64,000 bases of DNA, taken from contig NZ_CAKUOF010000005.1 in NCBI RefSeq assembly GCF_934668725.1, forward strand, positions 124,001 through 188,000, written 5' to 3'. The stretch comes from an uncultured Dysgonomonas sp. GTDB lineage: Bacteria > Bacteroidota > Bacteroidia > Bacteroidales > Dysgonomonadaceae. A program made the translations under genes and the position numbers. The stretch's first letter is position 1. The number at the start of each line of letters is the position of its first letter. The notes under the pieces were generated by a model. The model did no database searches. It was not told where the DNA came from and saw only the letters and a program-made list of their open reading frames with translations. Positions 25,856-34,567 of the stretch are shown piece after piece.

Positions 25856-27451
25856 ATGGAAACAAGAAGTAACCAGAATAATCCTTCGGGTAAAAAAAGT
25901 CTGAAAGAAAGGCTTTCTCAAGCAACTCGTAAGCAGTGGATAAAATTTATATTAATAACCATATTCTGTATAGCTTTTACTATTTGGACGGGTTATTACG
26001 CTGTATTGTTATTAATTATCCTTTTCTTCGATAGTTATATCCTGAAATTTATACCCTGGTCGTTTTGGAGGACCAGTAAAAACAGATCTCTGCGTAAAGT
26101 AATGGAGTGGATTGATGCCATTGGTTTTGCTTTAATCGCAGTGTATGTTATAAATACATTCTTTTTCCAAAACTATCAGATTCCATCGTCATCTTTAGAA
26201 AAATCTCTTTTGGTAGGAGACTTTTTGTTTGTCAGTAAAATGAGCTATGGAACTCGTTCGCCGATGACCCCTTTGTCATTTCCTTTAGCTCAACATACTT
26301 TGCCTGTTTTGAATATTAAGTCTTACCTAAGTAAACCGCAATTGAAATACCAACGTTTTGCTGGTTTTGGAGAAATAGAACGTGGTGATATTGTTGTATT
26401 CAACTTTCCGGCGGGAGATACTGTTGCTTTGAATATGCAGCAAGCCGATTATTATACTTTATGTAAGCTGGATCCTAAAGGTCGCGACGGGCTATGGTCA
26501 AATAAAGAGAAGTATGGCGAAATAGTTTATCGTCCGGTAGACAGGCGTGAAAATTATGTAAAAAGAGCTATGGGGCTTCCCGGTGAAACTATAGAGATAA
26601 AAGATGACGAAGTTTATATTGACGGTAAAAAGGTCGAAGCTCCCGAAAATATGCAATTGAGATATTTTGTTCAGACTGATGGCACAGCTATTTCGGAACA
26701 AGTGTTTGATGAATTGGGTATCAGTAAGGATGATTATGCTGTTGTAAATGAACGAGGTCAGTTGTCTGCCAATTATTTTGATCCGTTGAATGAGTTGAGA
26801 AGATCGAATCCTCTTTTAAACAAAGGGTTGCCCGATGACGTTAAATTTGCAGCCGATAGTCTTCAACTGACCCAGTTGGGCTTTGTGGCAAAAGGAAAAA
26901 CCTTCGGTTTGGTTTATACATTGCCTCTTACTAAAAAGATGGTCGAAACCTTAGAGGCAAAGCCTTTTGTTATTAATGTTTTTAAAGAAAAAGAACGTGT
27001 TGAAAGAAGCGAAACTGCAGATGGAAAGATCCTTGATTATCCGTTCTATTACCCGATTGATTACCCTACTAAATGGACTCGCGACTCTTATGGTCCTCTT
27101 TGGATTCCTAAAAAAGGCGAGACTATTATATTCGATACAGACGTAGATTATAAAGTGGCTGCTTATGAGCGTGTAATCAAAAATTATGAAGGAAACGATT
27201 TTGCTTATAAAGACGGCAAAGTTTACATCAATGGAAAGCCTGCCGATTCTTATACATTTAAATTTGATTATTACTTTATGATGGGTGATAATCGTCATAA
27301 TTCGGCAGATTCGCGCTCTTGGGGTTTTGTTCCTGAAGACCATATTGTTGGACAACCTTTATTTGTTTGGTTATCTTTGGATAAGGACAAGGGTTGGTTT
27401 GACGGGAAAATACGATGGGACAGAATATTTACGAGTGCCAAAAAGAAATAA
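25856..27451 (+). CDS. lepB: Signal peptidase I (active form)
   Basis: A 531-residue S26A signal peptidase, longer than E. coli LepB because of insertions in the periplasmic domain. Two transmembrane regions lie at about 29-70 and 85-104. The catalytic dyad is present: IPSSSLEKSL with Ser113 as nucleophile and YVKRAMGLPGE with Lys236. Box E is GDNRHNSADSRSWGFVP near the C-terminus. It removes signal peptides of exported proteins at the inner membrane. It begins 36 bases after dapB and precedes its degenerate paralog. Confidence 0.95.
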   Translation: METRSNQNNPSGKKSLKERLSQATRKQWIKFILITIFCIAFTIWTGYYAVLLLIILFFDSYILKFIPWSFWRTSKNRSLRKVMEWIDAIGFALIAVYVINTFFFQNYQIPSSSLEKSLLVGDFLFVSKMSYGTRSPMTPLSFPLAQHTLPVLNIKSYLSKPQLKYQRFAGFGEIERGDIVVFNFPAGDTVALNMQQADYYTLCKLDPKGRDGLWSNKEKYGEIVYRPVDRRENYVKRAMGLPGETIEIKDDEVYIDGKKVEAPENMQLRYFVQTDGTAISEQVFDELGISKDDYAVVNERGQLSANYFDPLNELRRSNPLLNKGLPDDVKFAADSLQLTQLGFVAKGKTFGLVYTLPLTKKMVETLEAKPFVINVFKEKERVERSETADGKILDYPFYYPIDYPTKWTRDSYGPLWIPKKGETIIFDTDVDYKVAAYERVIKNYEGNDFAYKDGKVYINGKPADSYTFKFDYYFMMGDNRHNSADSRSWGFVPEDHIVGQPLFVWLSLDKDKGWFDGKIRWDRIFTSAKKK

Positions 27452-27525
27452 GGTATCAAAACCTTTTATCCATTGACAAGAATAAGTACAACTTACAATT
27501 TTATTGTACTTAAAAGCATGACATT

Positions 27526-28479
27526 ATGAAGAAAGCAAAAATGATAAGATGGTGGGGCAAGGCATTCCTTATAGCCTTACTGGTCGTTTTTTGTATTCGG
27601 GTTTTCTTTATACAATCTTACACAGTCTCCTCTTCGCAGATGGAGACTGCCTTGCTTAGGGGTGACAGGGTTCTGGTTAATAAAATACCTTATGGTATCA
27701 GAATGCCCATTACTTTACTGACTATACCGTTTACTTTCGACCGTTTATTCGGAATGAAGTCATACTCCGATCTGATTCAATTGGGCTATCATCGCCTGTT
27801 TGGAAAGATTGTAGATCGCAATGATGTTATTTTGTTTAATAATCCCTTGGAATTCGAAAAGCCTCTTGATAAACGAAGCCTGTATCTGAGTCGTTGTGTC
27901 GCTATCGCAGGTGATACTATAAAAGTGGAAGGGAACGATTTTTATTTGAACGGTATAAAATCGGTTTCCTCTCCCGATCTTTTGCAATCTTTTCGATTCG
28001 ATAGAAATTCAAAAGATACAGTTTTTTCTGTCATAAAATCGTTGAATATAAACCCCCGTGATTTAAAGATGGACTCTACATCTATATATTCTACTCTTAG
28101 CAGGTACGAGGTTTTTCTTATCAATCAAAAATTGAATGACAGCATTCAATTACAGCTAAGTATTGAGGATAAAGTATCTTATGATCTGCTTATTCCTTCG
28201 GCGGGTATGACAATCGCTCTTTCCGAATTTAATATTCCTTTATATAGGCAGATTATTCACGATGAAGTGGGAGCGAATGTGAAAGTTGAAGATCTGAAAT
28301 CTTATACTTTTCAGTACAACTATTATTGGGTTCTATCCGATAATGCCGAAGATGCCATCGATTCACGCACTTTGGGTTTTATTTCCGAAAAAGACATTAT
28401 AGGTAAAGCGTGTCTTATTTGGTATAGTTCAGGCGGAGATGGAGTGAGATGGAATCGATTGTTTTCGAGTGTAAAATAG
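27526..28479 (+). CDS. LepB-family paralog lacking both catalytic residues (probable pseudoenzyme)
   Basis: A 317-residue protein with one N-terminal transmembrane helix (about 10-28) and the S26 fold boxes. Aligned without gaps to the neighbouring LepB, SYTVSSSQMETALLRGD places Gln38 where the nucleophilic Ser should be, and LYLSRCVAIAGDT places Ser122 where the general-base Lys should be. Box E is SDNAEDAIDSRTLGF, keeping the S-D-N and DSR parts. The reading frame is intact, so it is not a decayed gene; it may be a regulatory or structural partner of LepB. A shifted nucleophile among the preceding serines (35-37) cannot be fully excluded, but the missing Lys argues against activity. Confidence 0.85.
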   Translation: MKKAKMIRWWGKAFLIALLVVFCIRVFFIQSYTVSSSQMETALLRGDRVLVNKIPYGIRMPITLLTIPFTFDRLFGMKSYSDLIQLGYHRLFGKIVDRNDVILFNNPLEFEKPLDKRSLYLSRCVAIAGDTIKVEGNDFYLNGIKSVSSPDLLQSFRFDRNSKDTVFSVIKSLNINPRDLKMDSTSIYSTLSRYEVFLINQKLNDSIQLQLSIEDKVSYDLLIPSAGMTIALSEFNIPLYRQIIHDEVGANVKVEDLKSYTFQYNYYWVLSDNAEDAIDSRTLGFISEKDIIGKACLIWYSSGGDGVRWNRLFSSVK

Positions 28480-28507
28480 GTCTGTGACCTTTCCTTATTT
28501 ATTTTGA

Positions 28508-29143
28508 ATGAGTACTTATTTATCTACAGCTTATCTAGCTCCTATCGAATACTATTCTAAACTACTCAAAGGTGATGTTTATATTGAGCAGTATGAAAAC
28601 TATATCAAACAAACTTATCGAAACAGATGCACCATATTATCGGCAAATGGTCCGATGGCTCTATCTGTCCCAATAGAGAGCGCTGGAGGCAAAAAGTGTG
28701 CGATAAGGGATGTACGTATGGCCGACCATGGAAACTGGCGGCATTTGCACTGGAATGCGCTTATTTCGGCTTATAATTCTACACCATTCTTTGAATATTA
28801 TCAGGATGAGTTCCGATCCTTCTATGAAAAGGAATATAAATACCTTTTTGATTTTAATGAAGATTTACGGAATTTGATCTGTCAATTAATAGATATTGAT
28901 ACATCAACCATAAAGTATACCGGTGAGTTTCTTTTAGAGGTAGAAGGGGAAGATTACAGATCGAAAATTTCACCTAAGGTTGACTGGAAATTCAACGACC
29001 CTGATTTTGAATCTATTCCCTATTATCAGGTGTTTGACCATCGTTTTGGATTTACAGAGAATCTGAGTATTTTAGATCTTCTATTCAATATGGGTAACGA
29101 AAGCCTGTTAGTTTTGAGTAAAAGCATAAAAAAAACCTCTTGA
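28508..29143 (+). CDS. WbqC-family protein
   Basis: A 211-residue protein matching the WbqC-like family (PF08889): the start MSTYLSTAYLAPIEYYSKLLKG, then YENYIKQTYRNRCTILSANG and the LHWNALISAYNSTPFFEYY segment. Family members occur in polysaccharide loci and beside lepB in Bacteroidota; the biochemical role is unknown. No signal peptide. The gene starts 28 bases after the LepB paralog and ends inside a strong terminator, so it closes the dapB operon. Confidence 0.9.
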   Translation: MSTYLSTAYLAPIEYYSKLLKGDVYIEQYENYIKQTYRNRCTILSANGPMALSVPIESAGGKKCAIRDVRMADHGNWRHLHWNALISAYNSTPFFEYYQDEFRSFYEKEYKYLFDFNEDLRNLICQLIDIDTSTIKYTGEFLLEVEGEDYRSKISPKVDWKFNDPDFESIPYYQVFDHRFGFTENLSILDLLFNMGNESLLVLSKSIKKTS

Positions 29144-29160
29144 ATTCTCAAGAGGTTTTT
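29131..29160. terminator. Bidirectional hairpin terminator
   Basis: A perfect 13-bp stem (29131-29143 with 29148-29160) and ATTC loop, overlapping the WbqC-family stop codon and followed by T-rich sequence. It serves the dapB operon and the convergent outer-membrane-protein gene. Confidence 0.88.
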
Positions 29161-29184
29161 TATTTATTTGATTATATAATCAAA

Positions 29185-29754
29185 TTAGAATTTATAGTTA
29201 ACTCCTAATTCGATATTGCTCATGTCGAAATCAAAACCAAAGCTGTTAGTTCTTGTGTCTTTTACTTTTCCGGTTTGGTATCCTAAGAAACCGAATTTAC
29301 CTAGTAAAGCAACTTTGTTAGATACATTGATAGCAACTCCTGGTCTCAAACCTACTTCCAGAGTATTAGCTTTGTCTCCTCCGTTAGTTCCTTTTTCCCA
29401 TCCATAAGCTACACCTCCGTCAAAGAACAAACCACCAAGGTCACTCTTAAGGAATGTATAACGTAGGAAAGGATTTACTTTATATGAATTAACTGATCCT
29501 TCATTTATTAAAGCTTTACCGTCAAAATCAAGACCTCCGTGAGTATGAGCACCACCAAGAGCGATACCGATACCTACGTTGCTATTTAAGATATATCCGA
29601 ATTCAGGCATCACTTTGAAGCTAAGTTGGCTATCACCACCTTTTACTTTGCTTGACCAGATACCTGCTGTTCCTCCAACCCACATGTTGCCTTGAGCGCT
29701 TGCTGCAGAAAATACACCTAGTGCTACTGCAATAGTTAAGAATAATTTTTTCAT
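29185..29754 (-). CDS. Outer-membrane beta-barrel protein (porin-family)
   Basis: A 189-residue protein with a signal peptide (cleavage after ASAQ, residue 21) and a mature part of alternating beta strands with Gly-rich turns, ending in the aromatic FGFDFDMSNIELGVNYKF, a classic C-terminal beta-signal. Length and pattern match the OMP_b-brl family (eight strands). The ligand is unknown. A good promoter with TAAATTTG on the minus strand lies about 50 bases upstream, which suggests strong expression. Confidence 0.88.
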   Translation of the reverse strand: MKKLFLTIAVALGVFSAASAQGNMWVGGTAGIWSSKVKGGDSQLSFKVMPEFGYILNSNVGIGIALGGAHTHGGLDFDGKALINEGSVNSYKVNPFLRYTFLKSDLGGLFFDGGVAYGWEKGTNGGDKANTLEVGLRPGVAINVSNKVALLGKFGFLGYQTGKVKDTRTNSFGFDFDMSNIELGVNYKF

Positions 29755-29801
29755 AAACCTAAATTTTAATTTTGTTACCTTTTAGTTAACCAAAAACGCC
29801 A

Positions 29802-29831
29802 CAAATTTATCCTTAATTTTGAGAATTCAAG
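29802..29831 (-). promoter_or_regulatory. Candidate promoter of the outer-membrane protein gene
   Basis: On the minus strand the -7 element TAAATTTG (29802-29809) matches TAnnTTTG, with CTTG (29828-29831) 18 bases upstream in place of the -33 TTTG. Confidence 0.45.
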
Positions 29832-30020
29832 TTTATTTCGAGTATATTATCTGTTAAATAAGTTAAATATAGAAAGCTTAACAGGGTTTATTTGGTTAAT
29901 TTTGGTCGAATTTGCTTATTAAAATCGTTAATTGATAAGCTATTGTCTTTCATTATGACAATTTAACTTAAATTGGACTGTCTATGATGGCTTCAAAGGG
30001 GAGAGACTTTATTATTTTCC

Positions 30021-31244
30021 TTATTGATACATTAGAGAGTTAATATTCTTGTGATCAAAAATTTCGTTGGCAACTTCCAATAGTTCAGAAGAAGATATAT
30101 TCTCGATCTTTTTTATAGTTTCTTCCATGCTGTTGAAATGATTGTAATGCATAAAACTCTTGGCTAAGCCTAATGCCAGATTTTCGTGGTTATCACCTGA
30201 AATTGCAATTTGTCCGATCAACTGTTTCTTTGCTGCGGCAAGCTGTGATGTGGTCAATTTATTATTACGCAAAGTAGCCAGCTCTTTATGTATTAAGTTG
30301 AGGCATTTTTCGGCGTTTCGCTTATCACAACCGAAATAAATAGAAAAAATACCCGTATCGGAATAGCATGTCATATTCGAATCCACGTTATATACGTATC
30401 CTCTTTTTTCACGAAGAGAGATATTCAATCTGCTGTTCATGCCGGGGCCTCCCAAAATATTGTTAAGTAAATGTAAGGTTTTACGTTTCGGATTATGTAA
30501 ATCATAGCATTTACCTCCTATCAATGCATGTGTCTGCGAAGTTTCCTTAGAAGTAATATATTCTACACGCTCTACTTCATAAGGAGCTACTCTTATACGG
30601 TTGAGAGAAAAATTCCCTATTTCGGAAAGGTACTTTTCTGATAGCTTTCTGATTTTTTTTATATCTGTATTCCCGAGTGAAAAGAACACCATATTTTCGG
30701 GAGAATAATGCTTTTGTACGAACTTGCGTGCTTTGGCTGTATTAAACTTACTAAGCAGATCAGGTTCTCCCAATATATTATGCCCTAACTGGGAATTGCG
30801 AAATATGAGATTCTCGAATTCATCGAAAATTAATTCGGAAGGACTATCCTCATATGAGTTTATTTCATCCAGAATTACATCTATTTCCTTTTCTATTTCC
30901 CTTTCGGGGAATGTCGAATGAAAAGTCAAATCGGTTAATAGCTCAAAAGCACGCGAGAAATGTTCCTCCAGAAATACCGAATAAATAACCGTTTCTTCTT
31001 TATTGGTATATGCATTTATTTCTCCGCCTACACTTTCCATACGATTGATGATGTGATGCGAACGGCGTTTATCTGTTCCTTTAAATAGCATATGTTCTAC
31101 GAAATGAGCCATTCCGAATTCATCCGGCTGTTCGTCTCTGGTACCTGCATTTACCATAAATCCGCAGTATGACACTTTACCTGCTAAAGGTTTGTGTACA
31201 ATGCGTAGACCGTTTTTTAGAGTATAGGATTGATATTCTTTCAT
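30021..31244 (-). CDS. M16-family zinc peptidase (processing-peptidase-like)
   Basis: A 407-residue protein with the inverted zinc motif HFVEH at residues 47-51 and the distal Glu in the EIDVILDEINSYEDSP segment (about residue 120-130), which completes the M16 site. The second, non-catalytic domain follows after about residue 215 (NNILGGPGMNSRLNISLREKRGYVYNV). There is no signal peptide, so it should be cytosolic, like the bacterial PqqL/YmxG group. Substrates are peptides; no specific target is suggested by the neighbours. Confidence 0.93.
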   Translation of the reverse strand: MKEYQSYTLKNGLRIVHKPLAGKVSYCGFMVNAGTRDEQPDEFGMAHFVEHMLFKGTDKRRSHHIINRMESVGGEINAYTNKEETVIYSVFLEEHFSRAFELLTDLTFHSTFPEREIEKEIDVILDEINSYEDSPSELIFDEFENLIFRNSQLGHNILGEPDLLSKFNTAKARKFVQKHYSPENMVFFSLGNTDIKKIRKLSEKYLSEIGNFSLNRIRVAPYEVERVEYITSKETSQTHALIGGKCYDLHNPKRKTLHLLNNILGGPGMNSRLNISLREKRGYVYNVDSNMTCYSDTGIFSIYFGCDKRNAEKCLNLIHKELATLRNNKLTTSQLAAAKKQLIGQIAISGDNHENLALGLAKSFMHYNHFNSMEETIKKIENISSSELLEVANEIFDHKNINSLMYQ

Positions 31245-31315
31245 TTAAATAACTTTTAGTAAACAGTTTACCAATAATGATGGGTGATGTTTACCGTAAA
31301 ATAGATCTGTGACCT

Positions 31316-32785
31316 TTAATTTAGAGTATTAAGCTCTATTTGGCTAATACTTATTTTATCGAATTGTAATTTACTTTTTACCTTGTATTGATCGGGTATA
31401 ATGACCGAATCTCCGATAGTTTGAACAAAAAAGAATTCGTTTATGTTCGGAAGCATTTCTATTGTTTTAATTTCAAACGGTACATAAGTTTTGTTCTCGT
31501 TGGGAGAAAGGAGTCGAAACTCGTTTGTAGGTAAAAGAACCGAAAGCTCGGCCAAAGTCGGATATGCTGGCAAGGAAGCTATTATTTTTATGGGCTTTCC
31601 TTCCTGATGAATATAGGTTCTGATACTTTCAAACTCTTTATTTTGAGATAGATAATATTGTTTCTCTGAAAAAAAACGTGCTATACTTAAAATAAATAGT
31701 AACGCCATACTACATAGAATAAGTGTTTTTGCCTTTGTTTTGTATAGTTCTACTCCATAGATTGATATTCCTAAAACTAAGGCACCCAACATGCAACTTG
31801 TATAGCGGGGAACACTTATCGGTTTTATGATAAAAGTGACCGCAAAGGTAAGTATTATTGTTAATACAAAAACTAAAACGAAATAAGTGCCGGCTATTAC
31901 TCGTTTACTGGCTTTATGTTGGATATGCAGGCGGATGATGATGGCGGCTAATGCGGCTATTAAACCTAGTATAATTAGTAAGGCAACCGACATAGTCCAT
32001 ACAGAGAATACTGTATATGGATGGGACGGTTCTTTCGGTGAAAAGAAATAATAACAGAATAGCAAGATATCTTTAAAGGTGGGTGTTTCTACCCAAAAAC
32101 TCTCATGAACACTGTAGAACTGAGAGGTAAGTATAGGTATCCAGGGACTGTAAATCAAAAGAAATATAATGCCGAAAAGAATAGGGCGGACAATTGTTCT
32201 TTTTTTATTTAATAAGTAGATAATCAATAACAAAAATATAGCGAAAACTGCGATTAAAGCATAGTAATGCGTATAGGCTGAACAAATTCCGAAGAATGTC
32301 ATTTTTGAATAACACAATAACGTTTTTTTCTGGAATGCTTCATATGCGTATACTGAACATCCTAACACGAAAAACATAGCCCACGAATACATTCGTACTT
32401 CTACGCCCAGATATTGGTTTACAGGCATTAAAATCATTAGTAATACGAAGCTGAACATAACCTTTTTCCCGAATAAACGCCTTATTGGAAATATCCCCAA
32501 TAGACAAGAAGCCATGACTCCTAAGTTTGAGAATATTCGCATTACAAATAACGGATCACCAAATATTCCGATAAAAAGCTTCAACATGAAGTAATAGAGT
32601 GGGGGATGTACATCGGCCGCCGTTATTTTCCAAATTTCTGAAAACGAATGCTTCATCATGGCTATAGTATAAGCTTCGTCGTACCAAAAAGTTTGATTGA
32701 TATAGTTAAGATACAGCAAACAGCAGAAGCCGATTAAAATAAGGGCAGACGTGGTTATCCTATTTATTTCTAATGTGAATTTCAT
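31316..32785 (-). CDS. GT39-type (ArnT/PMT-like) membrane glycosyltransferase, copy 1
   Basis: A 489-residue integral membrane protein of the GT-C fold. After the first helix comes FWYDEAYTIAMM (Asp36/Glu37), the catalytic acidic pair of the first periplasmic loop, then the ADVHPPLYYFMLKLF signature. About ten further helices and a soluble C-terminal part follow. Such enzymes use polyprenyl-phosphate sugars at the periplasmic face to glycosylate proteins or lipids. A close paralog lies at 38194-39780 with the same opening. It is separated from the M16 gene by a 70-base gap. Confidence 0.88.
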   Translation of the reverse strand: MKFTLEINRITTSALILIGFCCLLYLNYINQTFWYDEAYTIAMMKHSFSEIWKITAADVHPPLYYFMLKLFIGIFGDPLFVMRIFSNLGVMASCLLGIFPIRRLFGKKVMFSFVLLMILMPVNQYLGVEVRMYSWAMFFVLGCSVYAYEAFQKKTLLCYSKMTFFGICSAYTHYYALIAVFAIFLLLIIYLLNKKRTIVRPILFGIIFLLIYSPWIPILTSQFYSVHESFWVETPTFKDILLFCYYFFSPKEPSHPYTVFSVWTMSVALLIILGLIAALAAIIIRLHIQHKASKRVIAGTYFVLVFVLTIILTFAVTFIIKPISVPRYTSCMLGALVLGISIYGVELYKTKAKTLILCSMALLFILSIARFFSEKQYYLSQNKEFESIRTYIHQEGKPIKIIASLPAYPTLAELSVLLPTNEFRLLSPNENKTYVPFEIKTIEMLPNINEFFFVQTIGDSVIIPDQYKVKSKLQFDKISISQIELNTLN

Positions 32786-32877
32786 AAAGAGAGCTAATTA
32801 AGTAATCGAAAGTATTTGATAGTTATTTCCAGACCATAAAAACCATAGCTGTTATTTTTGTAAAAAGACCTCAAATC

Positions 32878-33579
32878 TTACTTTTTCATATAATATGCCT
32901 TTTCTTCGCTTGTCAACTTTTCCAGCGAATATCTCAACATGGTGCGAGGCATCACTTTATAATGTTTATTCAGAAAAGCAATCAATACACTCTTATCTCT
33001 TTTTCCGGCCTCTCGCAGCATCCAACCTACCGCTTTGTGCATAAGATCGTGCTTGTGCGATAAGAATTGCTCAGACAGATTGATTATATCGGTAAAATCA
33101 TTCTTTTTAATAAATGCAAAGGTTGCGATTACAGCAATCCGTTGATCCCATAATAATTCGCTTTTGGCTAATTCATAAAGAATGTGGCGGTCTTTCTTGT
33201 CCAATAAATACTCTCCGAGTATATCTTTCGAACTTAAGTCAACTAAATCCCAATTATTTATGCGATGAGAATGAGTGAGATAAAAATCGACAATTTCTTT
33301 TCGATCCGTTTCGGATGCTTTCTTGAACTTTTCGACCAATATAAATAAAGCACATGCCCTGCATTCGTGGTATTCATTATTTAAAAGGATGGTCAATTCT
33401 TTCGATGAAAGTGTTTTATTTACTTTAGCTACTTTCCGAATATTAGGAACTATTACTCCAATAAACTTATCGCCTTCTCCATATTCTCCTTTTCCTGTTT
33501 TAAAAAATTGAGGCAAAAAATCTCTCTTCTCTGGTGTTGAAGCTTTTTCAAGTTGTATTTGTATCTCTTTTGCAGTCAT
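32878..33579 (-). CDS. AlkD-like DNA alkylation repair protein (HEAT-repeat glycosylase)
   Basis: A 233-residue protein composed of HEAT-like helical repeats, with the DNA-alkylation-repair features LLNNEYHECRACALFILVEKF, NNWDLVDLSSKDILG and a C-terminal AVGWMLREAGKRD, all typical of AlkC/AlkD. These enzymes remove alkylated purines without base flipping. A candidate -7 element TATATTTG lies on the minus strand at 33639-33646. It is a single gene. Confidence 0.92.
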   Translation of the reverse strand: MTAKEIQIQLEKASTPEKRDFLPQFFKTGKGEYGEGDKFIGVIVPNIRKVAKVNKTLSSKELTILLNNEYHECRACALFILVEKFKKASETDRKEIVDFYLTHSHRINNWDLVDLSSKDILGEYLLDKKDRHILYELAKSELLWDQRIAVIATFAFIKKNDFTDIINLSEQFLSHKHDLMHKAVGWMLREAGKRDKSVLIAFLNKHYKVMPRTMLRYSLEKLTSEEKAYYMKK

Positions 33580-33986
33580 AGATCTAGTTGTCAGATAAGT
33601 AATGCTGGAATATATATTTATTATTGTACTTTAAAATACAAATATACAGATTAATAGATATCTTATTCTCAATTCTAAAAGCCTGTTTAAATTTTATTGC
33701 TAGATTTTTTATAGCAGTTGAGAGCTAGCTTTTTCACTTTGTTTTTTACACATTTTGCGGGCTAAAACAAGAAAACAAAGTAAAAAACCGATAGAGATAA
33801 ATCCATCGGTTTTAGAATAAATCCTGTCAATCTATTTCAGGATGATATATTTTTCTGAAATTTAGATAGTTACTTAGTAGAACGAGGTAAAATATAACAA
33901 AAATACCGACAATGGAATATATCAATATTAGTCCGGATATTCCTTGTTCTCAACATGAGCCATCGTTATATTATACAGCCTATCCG
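33580..33986. other. Gap with a terminator and a possible decayed small membrane ORF
   Basis: A hairpin with 9-bp stem (33784-33792 with 33805-33813) is a plausible terminator for the leftward VOC gene. A 10-bp inverted repeat ACTTTGTTTT/AAAACAAAGT lies at 33736-33745 and 33772-33781. On the minus strand, 33963-33827 can be read as a short hydrophobic peptide (IYSIVGIFVIFYLVLL core) only if one frameshift is allowed. Nothing else is recognised. Confidence 0.5.
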
Positions 33987-34490
33987 TTAGTTTGGCGAAT
34001 TAAGTGCCATCCTGTTTCCTTCCGAGTCAAGAAATATTGCAAAGTACCCGATTTCGTCAGCGTGTGCTGTTTTAGGTAGTAATATTTGTCCGCCATTTTT
34101 CTCTACTCTGTCAAGCACCACTTGCAGATTTTCTCCTGCGTTCAAGTATATTGTTACTCCATCCGCAGAAGGTTTGTAACCATCTGCTTTTATGATTACA
34201 CCTGTCACCAATTGCTCCTCATAAGGGAATATTCCCATTTGCATTCCTTGTACATCCATTTTTTCAATTTTGATGTCCAATATGGCTTGATAAAAATTTA
34301 TTGCTCGTGAAATGTCCGTTGCAGGAATTTCAAACAGGGAAATATAACTGTTCATATTTTTTACTTTTAAATTTGTTAATGTGTCTTTTGCCGTTGATCC
34401 TGAATTTGTTTTGTTGGAGCTGGGATTTGTGCACGAAGCAAAACAAACTACCAGAAATGCAGTTGCAATTATTATTTTCCTCATTGCCAT
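33987..34490 (-). CDS. VOC-family (glyoxalase-fold) lipoprotein
   Basis: A 167-residue protein. A lipoprotein signal ends at the lipobox FASC (Cys20), after which comes a Ser/Thr/Asn-rich linker and a single vicinal-oxygen-chelate domain (SLFEIPATDISRAINFYQAILDIKIE ... AIFLDSEGNRMALNSPN). The domain is like the PhnB/YkcA type of small VOC proteins, usually cytosolic; the lipoprotein form is less usual. A start two codons downstream is possible. The divergent or adjacent AraC-type gene 78 bases upstream may regulate it. Confidence 0.85.
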   Translation of the reverse strand: MAMRKIIIATAFLVVCFASCTNPSSNKTNSGSTAKDTLTNLKVKNMNSYISLFEIPATDISRAINFYQAILDIKIEKMDVQGMQMGIFPYEEQLVTGVIIKADGYKPSADGVTIYLNAGENLQVVLDRVEKNGGQILLPKTAHADEIGYFAIFLDSEGNRMALNSPN

Positions 34491-34567
34491 ATTTATTGTT
34501 ATTAAAATTTAGGCAAAAATAAGTCACCGTTTCGTTTCGAAATAGTAAAAATGCGACACACCGAATT

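Noticed and set aside
33681..33690. GCCTGTTTA phrases near 33681 and 35606 as ends of an insertion sequence.
   Set aside because: No matching inverted ends, target duplication or transposase sequence is seen between them.
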